Below are positions 15,731-22,575 of a stretch of DNA of 32,897 nucleotides, in pieces. The notes beneath the pieces were generated by a model, which made no database searches, was not told the origin of the DNA, and worked only from the letters and a program-made list of their open reading frames with translations. Source of the DNA: Oscillospiraceae bacterium. GTDB lineage: Bacteria > Bacillota > Clostridia > Oscillospirales > Oscillospiraceae. How positions within the stretch are numbered: position 1 is the stretch's first letter; every line of letters begins with the position of its first letter. The translations under genes were made by a program, and so were the position numbers. The stretch spans positions 1 to 32,897 of the forward strand of contig JAEDIZ010000013.1 of NCBI GenBank assembly GCA_016296635.1, given 5' to 3'.

Positions 15731-16693
15731 TTATGCCTTGCCTGCGCAGCCGAGAACGTCGATCAGCTTGTGGCGGACGAGTTCCTTGATGTTTGCACGG
15801 GCGGGCTTCAGATACTGACGCGGGTCGAAGTGATCGGGATGCTCGTTGAAGTACTGACGAACGGTGCCGGTCATAGCCAGACGCAGGTCGGAGTCGATGT
15901 TGATCTTGCAGACAGCGAGCTTTGCAGCTTCACGCAGCTGTTCTTCGGGAACACCAACTGCATCGGGCATGTTGCCGCCGTTGTCGTTGATCATCTTGAC
16001 ATAGTCCTGCGGGACAGAGGAAGAGCCGTGCAGAACGATGGGGAAGCCGGGCAGACGCTTGACAACTTCTTCCAGAACGTCGAAACGGAGGGGAGGCGGG
16101 ACAAGAATGCCCTGCTCGTTGCGGGTGCACTGTTCGGGCTTGAACTTGTATGCGCCGTGGCTGGTGCCGATGGCGATGGCAAGGCTATCGCAGCCGGTCT
16201 TGGCAACGAATTCTTCGACTTCTTCCGGACGGGTGTAGGAGCCGACAGCGTGGCTGACTTCATCTTCGATGCCAGACAGGGTGCCGAGCTCAGCTTCGAC
16301 AACAACGCCGTGGTCGTGTGCGTATTCAACGACCTTCTTGGTGATCTCAATGTTCTCAGCAAAGGGCTTGCCGGAAGCATCGATCATAACAGAGGTGAAA
16401 CCGCCGTCCACGCAGGACTTGCAGGTCTCAAAGCTGTCGCCGTGATCGAGATGCAGAGCGATGGGGATTTCGGGGCACTCAATGACAGCAGCCTCAACCA
16501 GCTTTACCAGATAAGTGGGGTTTGCATAGTTGCGGGCGCCTTTGGAAACCTGAAGGATAACGGGAGCCTTTTCTTCGCGGCAGGCTTCGGTGATACCCTG
16601 AATGATCTCCATGTTGTTGACGTTGAAAGCGCCGACAGCGTAACCGCCGTCGTATGCCTTCTTGAACATTTCAGTCGTTGTGACCAGAGGCAT
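15731..16693 (-). CDS. fba: Class II fructose-1,6-bisphosphate aldolase
   Basis: A 320-residue zinc-dependent aldolase that splits fructose 1,6-bisphosphate into dihydroxyacetone phosphate and glyceraldehyde 3-phosphate in glycolysis. The N-terminal GAFNVNNMEIIQ, the HLDHGDSFETC metal motif (His81, Asp83, His84), EAELGTLSGIED, AIGTSHGAYKF, LHGSSSVPQDY and KINIDSDLR are all present in class II order. Divergent from pfp, which makes its substrate, so the pair forms a glycolytic unit around a shared promoter region. Confidence 0.95.
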   Translation of the reverse strand: MPLVTTTEMFKKAYDGGYAVGAFNVNNMEIIQGITEACREEKAPVILQVSKGARNYANPTYLVKLVEAAVIECPEIPIALHLDHGDSFETCKSCVDGGFTSVMIDASGKPFAENIEITKKVVEYAHDHGVVVEAELGTLSGIEDEVSHAVGSYTRPEEVEEFVAKTGCDSLAIAIGTSHGAYKFKPEQCTRNEQGILVPPPLRFDVLEEVVKRLPGFPIVLHGSSSVPQDYVKMINDNGGNMPDAVGVPEEQLREAAKLAVCKINIDSDLRLAMTGTVRQYFNEHPDHFDPRQYLKPARANIKELVRHKLIDVLGCAGKA

Positions 16694-16729
16694 AAAGACA
16701 TCTCCTTATTTATTGATTTTCTACGAAGA

Positions 16730-16758
16730 AGTTTAGCAAATTTCAGTTATTTTTTCAA
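16730..16758 (-). promoter_or_regulatory. Promoter of fba
   Basis: On the minus strand TTGAAA, 17-bp spacer, TAAACT. Only eight bases separate its -35 from the divergent pfp -35. Confidence 0.6.
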
Positions 16759-16766
16759 TAGATGAA

Positions 16767-16795
16767 TTTACAATTTCCAAACTTTATGGTATATT
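16767..16795 (+). promoter_or_regulatory. Promoter of pfp
   Basis: TTTACA (16767-16772), 17-bp spacer, TATATT (16790-16795). It lies back to back with the fba promoter, so one regulator could affect both. Confidence 0.65.
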
Positions 16796-16851
16796 CGGTT
16801 TGTTCATTTTATTCATGTGATTTTTTGTTTCATGAAACTGGAGGAATTATT

Positions 16852-18090
16852 ATGTCTGAAACTCTGAAAGGTGCTCTTATCATCGGCCAGTCCGGCGGCC
16901 CGTCTTCCGTCATCAATGCCAGCGCTTACGGCGTTATCCGTACCGCACTGGATGCAGGCGAGATCACGAAGGTCTACGGTGCAAACCACGGTATCAAGGG
17001 CGTTCTGAATGACAAACTGCTGTGCATGGACGAGGAAGACCGTGCCGAGCTCGATCGCCTGCCCTATACGCCGTCCTCTGCTCTCGGTTCCTGCCGTTAT
17101 AAGATCAAGGATCCGGATGTGGATGACACCGATTATAAGCGCATCCTTGAGATCTTCAAGAAGTATGATGTCCGTTATTTCTGCTACAACGGCGGCAATG
17201 ACTCCATGGATACCTGCAACAAGATCTCCAAGTATATGAAGAAGGTTGGCTATGACTGCCGTGTCATGGGTGTTCCCAAGACCATCGACAATGACCTCTT
17301 CGGCACTGACCATTGCCCGGGCTACGCTTCTGCAGCAAAGTATATTGCTACTTCCGTTATGGAAGTTGCAAGAGACGCACAGGTCTATGACACCGGCATG
17401 ATTACCGTCATCGAGTGCATGGGCCGTCACGCAGGCTGGCTGACCGCTGCTGCTGCTCTGGCCAACGAGAAGGAACATTGCGTTGACTTCGTTTATCTGC
17501 CCGAGGTCGACTTCGACATGGACAAGTTCATCGCTGATGTTTCCGAGTGCTACAAGAAGAACGGCAACTGCATCGTTGCAGTCTCCGAGGGCGTCCATTA
17601 TGCCGACGGCAGCTTCGTTTCCGAAGCAAAGACTGCAGCTACCGACGGTTTCGGTCATGCCCAGCTGGGCGGTCTGGCAGCAACTCTTGCCAACATCATG
17701 AAGGAAAAGACCGGTGCCAAGGTTCGCGGCATCGAACTGAGCCTGCTGCAGCGCTGCGCTGCACACTGCGCATCCCTGACGGATATCGAAGAGTCCTTCA
17801 TGTCCGGCAAGACCGCTGTGGAAGAAATGCTGAAGGGCACCACCGACAAGATGGTCGGTTTCGAGTGCAGCCGTGAAAACGGTTACGAGTGCAAGGCCAA
17901 GCTCTTTGATTTGGCTGACGTTGCAAACTTCGAGAAGAAGTTCCCGCGTGAGTGGATCAACGCTGAAGGCAACAATGTCAACAGCGACTTTGCAAAGTAT
18001 GCGCTGCCTCTCATTCAGGGCGAAACCAAGCTCGAGAAGGAAGACGGTATGCCCAGATTTGCAAGACTGAAGAAGGTCTTTGCCGAATAA
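16852..18090 (+). CDS. pfp: Diphosphate-dependent phosphofructokinase
   Basis: A 412-residue phosphofructokinase that phosphorylates fructose 6-phosphate, most likely with pyrophosphate. The start IGQSGGPSSVINAS is the phosphoryl-donor loop. GGNDSMDT (about 114-121) carries Asp117 where ATP enzymes have Gly, and PKTIDNDL has Lys143 where ATP enzymes have Gly; both changes mark the PPi-type enzymes. ECMGRHAGW is the substrate loop. ATG 16852 has GGAGG upstream and the family N terminus. The enzyme may also act on sedoheptulose 7-phosphate, as reported for some relatives. It is divergent from fba. Confidence 0.92.
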   Translation: MSETLKGALIIGQSGGPSSVINASAYGVIRTALDAGEITKVYGANHGIKGVLNDKLLCMDEEDRAELDRLPYTPSSALGSCRYKIKDPDVDDTDYKRILEIFKKYDVRYFCYNGGNDSMDTCNKISKYMKKVGYDCRVMGVPKTIDNDLFGTDHCPGYASAAKYIATSVMEVARDAQVYDTGMITVIECMGRHAGWLTAAAALANEKEHCVDFVYLPEVDFDMDKFIADVSECYKKNGNCIVAVSEGVHYADGSFVSEAKTAATDGFGHAQLGGLAATLANIMKEKTGAKVRGIELSLLQRCAAHCASLTDIEESFMSGKTAVEEMLKGTTDKMVGFECSRENGYECKAKLFDLADVANFEKKFPREWINAEGNNVNSDFAKYALPLIQGETKLEKEDGMPRFARLKKVFAE

Positions 18091-18106
18091 TCCCGGAAAT
18101 AAAGAG

Positions 18107-18138
18107 AAGGAGCTGACGCATTTGCGTCAGCTCCTTTT
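18107..18138. terminator. Bidirectional terminator between pfp and the MATE gene
   Basis: AAGGAGCTGACGCA pairs perfectly with TGCGTCAGCTCCTT around TT and is followed by TTG/TTT-rich sequence. The stops of the converging genes flank it at 18090 and 18141. Confidence 0.85.
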
Positions 18139-18140
18139 GC

Positions 18141-19553
18141 TTATGTATCTTTTTTCCACACCTTAAGTCCCTCTCTGCCTTCTTCCGTGACGGGCTTGAG
18201 CCATCGCATGGAACGGAAGTGCAGCAGACACAAAATGGCTTTCGGAATATCCTCGCCGAGATAGGCAGCGGCAACGATTGCAAGGAAGGGAAGATGCAGC
18301 CAGTATGCTGCGGCATAGGCTGCGGGAATGCTGACCATCCACAGACAGCCGAGATCCAGCAGCATACCCGTCAGCGTATCACCGCCGGAACGGTAGATAC
18401 CGACAACTTGAATATAGGCGATGTTTCGGATGAAATTTTCCAGAGAGCAGAAGATGGTGACAGCCAAGGCGGTCTGCAGGGCAAGGTCGCTGAGGGTGCC
18501 GCCGGTGGAGAAGATGGAAATCAGCGGATAGCGCAGCAGAATGATGATGCCGCCGATTACTGCGCTCAGAATCGGCACCAGCACGGAGAATCTGCGTGCG
18601 TCCATAATTCCGTGCTCGATTTCACCGCGGCCGATGGATTTGCCGACCATGATGACGCAGGCATTGCCGAGACCAACGAAAAATGCAAAGGCGAGATCGG
18701 AAAAAGTGCGGTAGATGGTGATGGCTGCGTAGTATTCATAACCCTGATTGGAAAAGATCATGTTGAGAACCAGCGTACCGATGGCCCAAAGGCCCTCATT
18801 GAGCGTGGGCGGCATGGCGCGCTGATAGAAAATGCCAAGGTTTTTCAGCTTGAACGAGAAGAATTCCTTCACGGAGCCGGAAAGTATATTCTTTTCCGCG
18901 AAGGAGAAAATGAGAAGCAGAACGGGACCGAGCCAGGAGGAAATGCAGGTGGCAATGGCTGCACCGGCAACACCCATGGCGGGCAGACCGAACTTGCCGA
19001 AAATCAGCGCATAGTTGCAGACTGCATTGCAGATCGTGGTGAAGAACGAAACATACATAGGCAGCTTCACGCGCTCGGTATTTCGCAGGACGGTCGAAAG
19101 AATACTCGTAAGTGCAACTGCGGGATAAGAGAAGCAGACGATGGACAGATAGCGGCAGCCGATGTCCAGTACGGATTGGTCTTTGTTGAAAAGACGAATG
19201 ACGAATTCCGGATTGCAGAAAGCAACCAGCAAAAACGCCAACGTCATGACAAGACCGGTAACGATGCCCATTCCCAGCACGCGCCGGATGCCTTTCATGT
19301 TCTTGATGCCCCAGTATTGGGAGATAAAAACAGACATACCGGAGCAAAGCCCGAAGCCCAGCATGGCGGCCATCCAGCCCCATTGCGACGCCATGCCGAC
19401 AGATGACAGCGTGAGATCACCCAAACGGGAGACCATCATGGTGTCGACTAGCTGGAAAGAGCTGGTCAGAACATTCTGAATAGCAATCGGCAGCGCAAGT
19501 TTTGCGGCGTTCTGCCAAAAAGGTTTGTCACCGAAATAATGGGATAATTTCAT
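18141..19553 (-). CDS. MATE family multidrug/cation antiporter
   Basis: A 470-residue polytopic membrane protein of the MATE (NorM/DinF-like) superfamily, normally exporting cationic compounds against Na+ or H+. Family segments include ALPIAIQNVLTSSFQLVDTMMVSRLGD, SQYWGIKN, the repeat-like second half (NEGLWAIGTLVLNMIFSNQG) and GIYRSGGDT near the end; about 12 hydrophobic segments can be counted. ATG 19553 is used because GGAG lies seven bases before it; the 21 upstream in-frame residues cross the pta terminator and are not expected to be translated. Substrate unknown. Confidence 0.9.
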   Translation of the reverse strand: MKLSHYFGDKPFWQNAAKLALPIAIQNVLTSSFQLVDTMMVSRLGDLTLSSVGMASQWGWMAAMLGFGLCSGMSVFISQYWGIKNMKGIRRVLGMGIVTGLVMTLAFLLVAFCNPEFVIRLFNKDQSVLDIGCRYLSIVCFSYPAVALTSILSTVLRNTERVKLPMYVSFFTTICNAVCNYALIFGKFGLPAMGVAGAAIATCISSWLGPVLLLIFSFAEKNILSGSVKEFFSFKLKNLGIFYQRAMPPTLNEGLWAIGTLVLNMIFSNQGYEYYAAITIYRTFSDLAFAFFVGLGNACVIMVGKSIGRGEIEHGIMDARRFSVLVPILSAVIGGIIILLRYPLISIFSTGGTLSDLALQTALAVTIFCSLENFIRNIAYIQVVGIYRSGGDTLTGMLLDLGCLWMVSIPAAYAAAYWLHLPFLAIVAAAYLGEDIPKAILCLLHFRSMRWLKPVTEEGREGLKVWKKDT

Positions 19554-19579
19554 AAGATGCTCCAGTACAGTAATAATGG

Positions 19580-19614
19580 AAAGAAAAACAATGGGGAGTA
19601 CAATTGTACTCCCC
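19580..19614 (-). terminator. Terminator of pta
   Basis: A perfect palindrome made of GGGGAGTACAA and its complement (19593-19614) is followed on the minus strand by ATTGTTTTTCTTTC. It separates pta from the MATE gene on the same strand. Confidence 0.85.
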
Positions 19615-19645
19615 ACGAAGTTTTTTCATAAGTGGCGTGAGACAC

Positions 19646-20662
19646 TTAAGCCATGCCGGCGGTGATGATAGCCATCTTGTAGACTTCTTCTGCGTTGCAG
19701 CCGCGGGAGAGGTCATTGATGGGTGCATTCAGACCCTGCAGGATGGGGCCATAAGCTTCGAAGCCGCCCAGTCTCTGTGCGATCTTGTAGCCGATGTTGC
19801 CGGCTTCAATGCACGGGAAGATGAAGGTGTTGGCATAACCAGCAACCTTGGAGCCCGGGAACTTCAGCTGGCCGACAACGGGAGAAACAGCTGCGTCGAA
19901 CTGCATTTCGCCGTCGATGGCGAGTTCGGGAGCCAGTTCCTTTGCGACCTTGGTAGCTTCAGCGGACAGAGCAACGGTGCCGCCCTTGCCGGAACCCTTG
20001 GTGGAGAAGCTCAGCACAGCAACCTTCGGATCGATGCCGAAGAATTCAGCGGTGCGTGCAGACTCGATGGCAACCTCAGCCAGCTTCTGTGCGGCGGAGA
20101 AGGTGACTTCGCCGGTGGTCTTGTCCACGGTATCTTCGTAGGAGATGTTGATAGCGCAGTCGCCCATGCAGTACTTTTCGTCCTTGCATTCTGCGTCCTT
20201 GCGGAACAGAATGAAGGAAGAAGAGACGAGGTGTGCGCCCTTCTTGGTCTTGACCAGCTGCAGAGCCGGACGGACGGTATCAGCGGTGGAGTAGGTAGCG
20301 CCGCCGAGCAGAGCGTCAGCTTTGCCCATCTTGACGAGCATGGTGCCGAAATAGTTGCCCTTGGAAAGAGCAGCGCGGCATTCTTCCTCGCTCATCTTGC
20401 CCTTGCGAAGAGCGACCATGGTAGAAACCATTTCGTCCATGCCTTCGTAGGTAAGCGGATCGATAATCTGAGCCTTGGCAATGTCGAAATTGCCCTTTGC
20501 TGCAGCAGCCTTGACTTCGTCAACATTGCCGACCAGAATGACATCCATCAGATCGTCCTTGATCAGACGGTCAGCAGCTTCCAGAATACGGGCATCGGGG
20601 CCTTCTGTGAAGACGATGGTACGGCGGGTTGCCTTCAGCGCATCAATCAGTTTTGTAAACAT
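19646..20662 (-). CDS. pta: Phosphate acetyltransferase
   Basis: A 338-residue enzyme of the PTA/PTB family converting acetyl-CoA and phosphate to acetyl phosphate, which acetate kinase (not in the window) uses to make ATP. Family segments are IVFTEGPDARILEAADRL, LGGATYSTADTVRPALQ, AVLSFSTKGSGKG, DGEMQFDAA and the C-terminal NTFIFPCIEAGNIGYKIAQRLGG with GPILQGLNAPINDLSRG. Length matches the short single-domain form common in Firmicutes. ATG 20662 follows GGAGGG with good spacing. It is the fermentative energy step of the cell and stands alone between terminators. Confidence 0.95.
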   Translation of the reverse strand: MFTKLIDALKATRRTIVFTEGPDARILEAADRLIKDDLMDVILVGNVDEVKAAAAKGNFDIAKAQIIDPLTYEGMDEMVSTMVALRKGKMSEEECRAALSKGNYFGTMLVKMGKADALLGGATYSTADTVRPALQLVKTKKGAHLVSSSFILFRKDAECKDEKYCMGDCAINISYEDTVDKTTGEVTFSAAQKLAEVAIESARTAEFFGIDPKVAVLSFSTKGSGKGGTVALSAEATKVAKELAPELAIDGEMQFDAAVSPVVGQLKFPGSKVAGYANTFIFPCIEAGNIGYKIAQRLGGFEAYGPILQGLNAPINDLSRGCNAEEVYKMAIITAGMA

Positions 20663-20708
20663 TGAGATTCCCTCCATTTTTGCGGACTTCCGCAATTTTC
20701 TATTCTGC

Positions 20709-20737
20709 ATTATACAACGAAAGTCGCCGGGAAGCAA
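20709..20737 (-). promoter_or_regulatory. Promoter of pta
   Basis: On the minus strand TTGCTT, 17-bp spacer, TATAAT, a near-consensus housekeeping promoter. The leader carries the palindrome TTGCGGACTTCCGCAA (20680-20695) immediately before the ribosome site; it could be an operator or a small translational hairpin. Confidence 0.75.
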
Positions 20738-20818
20738 GGTTTTTCCAAAAAAACTGTGCGGAGTTTCTTTCAGTCGGGCAGCAGAATGCAATGCCTCCGG
20801 CGGCCTCGGTGTTTCGCA

Positions 20819-20983
20819 TTATGTGTCATTTTCCGTATCACGATGAATGGGAAGCAGCGTGATTTTCGTTTCTTCGCCGGAAAGATAAACCTCTTCACAT
20901 TTCTGCTGCGCTTCAATCAGAATATTCAGCGCCTTTTCCGTGGCGCGCATCATGGTCAGATACATCTGCTGATAATCGGGCAT
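20819..20983 (-). CDS. 54-aa conserved helical protein, module 1
   Basis: A small protein starting MPDYQQMYLTMMRATEKA, predicted mainly helical over residues 1-35 (heptad-like A/L spacing, AQQKCEEVYLS), then a variable polar tail. Function unknown. From general familiarity, short proteins with a DYQ-MY...AQQ-EE-Y pattern recur in clostridial genomes. A ribosome site (GAGGTG) and the promoter at 21012-21040 support expression. It is nearly identical over its first 35 residues to the gene at 21570-21734 and divergent from an XRE-type regulator, so regulator and small protein form a unit. Confidence 0.75.
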   Translation of the reverse strand: MPDYQQMYLTMMRATEKALNILIEAQQKCEEVYLSGEETKITLLPIHRDTENDT

Positions 20984-21011
20984 ACATATCACCTCGTATG
21001 TTTCTGAAAAA

Positions 21012-21053
21012 AACATAGCATATTTTATGGAATTACGCAAGTGCGTATACGCA
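21012..21053. promoter_or_regulatory. Small-protein 1 promoter with overlapping palindromic operator
   Basis: On the minus strand TTGCGT (21035-21040), 17-bp spacer, TATGTT (21012-21017). The -35 lies in a set of inverted half-sites: ACGCA (21035-21039), TGCGT (21042-21046) and the perfect 12-bp palindrome TGCGTATACGCA (21042-21053). A regulator bound here would cover the -35. The adjacent HTH protein is the natural candidate. Confidence 0.55.
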
Positions 21054-21094
21054 GAAGCGAATAAAAGAATACGATTTCCGAGAGGTGATCGTAT

Positions 21095-21337
21095 TTGTCA
21101 GTAAAAGATGCTGTTGCGGAGCGATTCAGCTCCATTTGCAGAAAGAGAAATATCAAGGCAAACGAGCTTGCAACACGAGCAGGAGTAACGCCTTCGACTG
21201 TGTATAGTATGTTGGATACAAGAAGAAGGGACATATCCATTCTGACAATCAAAAAGCTTTGTGACGGATTGGATGTTTCGCTTGGAGAATTCTTCAGCAG
21301 CCCGGAGTTTGATTCTTTGGAGCAGGAGATAGAGTAA
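21095..21337 (+). CDS. XRE-family HTH regulator, module 1
   Basis: An 80-residue single-domain DNA-binding protein. The helix-turn-helix spans about residues 22-42 (IKANELATRAGVTPSTVYSML), followed by ISILTIKKLCDGLDVSLGEFF, a hallmark of small Cro/CI-like regulators, and an acidic tail. It starts at TTG 21095; AGAGGTGAT at proper spacing supports this and no nearby ATG fits. Divergent from the 54-aa gene, with palindromic half-sites between them. It probably represses that gene and perhaps itself. It does not closely resemble the regulator of module 2. Confidence 0.85.
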   Translation: MSVKDAVAERFSSICRKRNIKANELATRAGVTPSTVYSMLDTRRRDISILTIKKLCDGLDVSLGEFFSSPEFDSLEQEIE

Positions 21338-21338
21338 A

Positions 21339-21569
21339 TTGCGGAACGCTGAGGACAGCGTTCCCTACGAAAAAATGAACCCCGGGGGATTCCAAAGGGA
21401 CTGCGGTCCCTTTGGTCGTCTCAGGAAAAGAATTCCCAAGGGAAAACCCACACGAAAGGGTTTTCTCTTTGACACGTCTTTGGGTACTTTCGTCGTGCAG
21501 CGAAAGTATCCCGCCGGAGGCATAATGCGGAACAAAACAAGAGCATGTAGGGGCGGCCAGTGGCCGCCC
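21339..21569. repeat. Hairpin-rich intergenic repeat cluster
   Basis: No gene here. Successive inverted repeats: GGAACGCTG/CAGCGTTCC (21342-21363), CCAAAGGGAC/GTCCCTTTGG (21390-21413), GAAAACCC/GGGTTTTC, TACTTTCG/CGAAAGTA (within 21484-21509) and GGGCGGCC/GGCCGCCC (21551-21569). The part 21459-21521 recurs at 24474-24534. The hairpins lack long T runs, so they look like dispersed palindromic elements rather than a set of terminators. Confidence 0.7.
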
Positions 21570-21734
21570 TTATGTTCTGGTTTCGTCCGGCTGTTTGAAA
21601 GAAAGCAGTTTGAGCTCCGGCCCTTCATCGGAAAGATAAACCTCTTCACATTTCTGCTGCGCTTCAATCAGAATATTCAGCGCCTTTTCCGTGGCGCGCA
21701 TCATGGTCAGATACATCTGCTGATAGTCGGGCAT
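21570..21734 (-). CDS. 54-aa conserved helical protein, module 2
   Basis: Same length as module 1 and identical in residues 1-35 (MPDYQQMYLTMMRATEKA through VYLS); the DNA over about 103 bp differs at a single base. The C-terminal 19 residues are different (DEGPELKLL onward), as if the conserved part had been copied recently onto another tail or the tails had diverged freely. AGGAG precedes the ATG; two in-frame codons further upstream (ATG ATT GCA ATG) offer an alternative start four residues longer. Unknown function. Confidence 0.75.
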   Translation of the reverse strand: MPDYQQMYLTMMRATEKALNILIEAQQKCEEVYLSDEGPELKLLSFKQPDETRT

Positions 21735-21755
21735 TGCAATCATCTCCTCAGAAAC

Positions 21756-21784
21756 AGAATAGAACAAAATGTTCGTTTTTTCAA
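21756..21784 (-). promoter_or_regulatory. Small-protein 2 promoter with palindrome in its spacer
   Basis: On the minus strand TTGAAA (21779-21784), 17-bp spacer, TATTCT (21756-21761). The spacer contains the inverted repeat GAACA-AAA-TGTTC (21762-21774); a third half-site TGTTC is at 21795-21799. Binding there would block the polymerase. A TATACT at 21804-21809 on the plus strand may be the -10 of the divergent regulator, which would make that mRNA nearly leaderless. Confidence 0.6.
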
Positions 21785-21819
21785 TAGAATAATTTGTTCT
21801 ACATATACTGTTTTTGGTG

Positions 21820-22050
21820 ATGTATGTGGAACGATATCAAAGAATCAGAAATCTGCGCGAAGATGCAGATCTCACACAAGCAGAAATAGGCGAGGCAATC
21901 AATGTTCCACAGAGGACGTATGCCTATTATGAGAGCGGACAGAGAATGGTTCCACCGCATGTACTTTCCGCTTTGGCTGATTTTCATCATGTCAGCGTAG
22001 ATTATTTACTTGAACGAACAGACAACAAAACTCCCTACCCGAAGAAATAA
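21820..22050 (+). CDS. XRE-family HTH regulator, module 2
   Basis: A 76-residue Cro/CI-type protein: RIRNLREDADLTQAEIGEAINVPQRTYAYYESGQRMVPPHVLSALADFHHVSVDYLLERTD is the complete classic HTH_3 domain filling almost the whole protein. The start is uncertain: ATG 21820 has no strong ribosome site, and GTG 21817 or TTG 21814 are also in frame. Divergent from the second 54-aa gene with a palindrome on that promoter, which it probably represses. The stop codon lies inside the terminator hairpin at 22031-22066. Confidence 0.88.
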   Translation: MYVERYQRIRNLREDADLTQAEIGEAINVPQRTYAYYESGQRMVPPHVLSALADFHHVSVDYLLERTDNKTPYPKK

Positions 22051-22070
22051 TCATCCGGGCAGGGAGTTTT
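22031..22070. terminator. Terminator shared by HTH module 2 and the modE-like gene
   Basis: CTCCCTACCCG (22031-22041) pairs with CGGGCAGGGAG (22056-22066), one mismatch, followed by TTTTTATT on the plus strand and TTTTGTTGT on the minus strand. Confidence 0.7.
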
Positions 22071-22075
22071 TATTA

Positions 22076-22423
22076 TCAAAGATAGTCTTTGAATTTTTCC
22101 GCAAACAAAGTGTTGGCGTACTGTTTCAGTTCCTTGCTGTATTCCTCGTAGGCCAGCAAAATTTTTTCCGCTTCGGCAGTCAGGGTGGCACCTCCTCCGT
22201 TTTTGCCGCCGGTGGTGGATGCAAGGAGCTTGAAGCCGAGGTTTTCCTCGGAGGTTTTGATGATGGTCCAGGCTTTGGAATAGGCCATGCCCATGGCCAT
22301 GGCGGCTGCACGCAGGGAGTGATGCTCCTGCACGTTTTTCAGAAGCGCCGCAATGCCCGGGCCGAAGCACTTTTCCTCGCGGAAAACGCGGATCGCCAGG
22401 ACGGGATGTAAGTTCTGTTCCAT
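22076..22423 (-). CDS. ModE-like winged-helix regulator lacking a molybdate-binding domain
   Basis: A 115-residue protein consisting of the LysR-like winged HTH domain of ModE: FGPGIAALLKNVQEHHSLRAAAMAMGMAYSKAWTIIKTSEENLGFKLL, then the wing with GGKNGGGATLTAEAEKIL. Full ModE has a C-terminal molybdate-binding (TOBE) pair that is absent here, so sensing must be by another route or absent. ATG 22423 sits six bases downstream of a -10, with no ribosome site, suggesting a leaderless mRNA. It is divergent from yqeC, and with Mo-hydroxylase genes nearby is a good candidate regulator of that set. Confidence 0.85.
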   Translation of the reverse strand: MEQNLHPVLAIRVFREEKCFGPGIAALLKNVQEHHSLRAAAMAMGMAYSKAWTIIKTSEENLGFKLLASTTGGKNGGGATLTAEAEKILLAYEEYSKELKQYANTLFAEKFKDYL

Positions 22424-22429
22424 ATCGCC

Positions 22430-22459
22430 ATGATAGCACGGCAAGAGCATCTGTGTCAA
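22430..22459 (-). promoter_or_regulatory. Promoter of the modE-like gene, probable leaderless start
   Basis: On the minus strand TTGACA, 18-bp spacer, TATCAT, then six bases to ATG 22423. The inverted repeat CATGCG-TTCG-CGCATG (22468-22483) lies just upstream of its -35, between it and the yqeC promoter. Confidence 0.6.
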
Positions 22460-22515
22460 CGCAAAACCATGCGTTCGCGCATGACGAAACCTATTCGCTG
22501 AAGATACGCCGCTGC

Positions 22516-22544
22516 TTGACCTTTCTGATGCTGCGTGTTATTCT
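22516..22544 (+). promoter_or_regulatory. Promoter of yqeC-yqeB
   Basis: TTGACC (22516-22521), 17-bp spacer, TATTCT (22539-22544). Predicted start is near 22551, about 25 bases before the yqeC start codon. Confidence 0.6.
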
Positions 22545-22575
22545 GAAAACAGAATATCGAAAAGAGGAATGCTGT

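Noticed and set aside
20756..21007. Plus-strand frame opposite the first 54-aa gene (and its twin opposite the second)
   Set aside because: Both plus-strand frames share the FLLRFNQNIQRLFRGAHHGQ stretch only because the minus-strand genes are duplicated; the minus strand has ribosome sites and promoters, the plus strand does not.
21762..21774. LexA (SOS) box
   Set aside because: GAAC and GTTC are separated by five bases instead of the four of the Bacillus-type box, and the neighbouring genes show no DNA-repair function.
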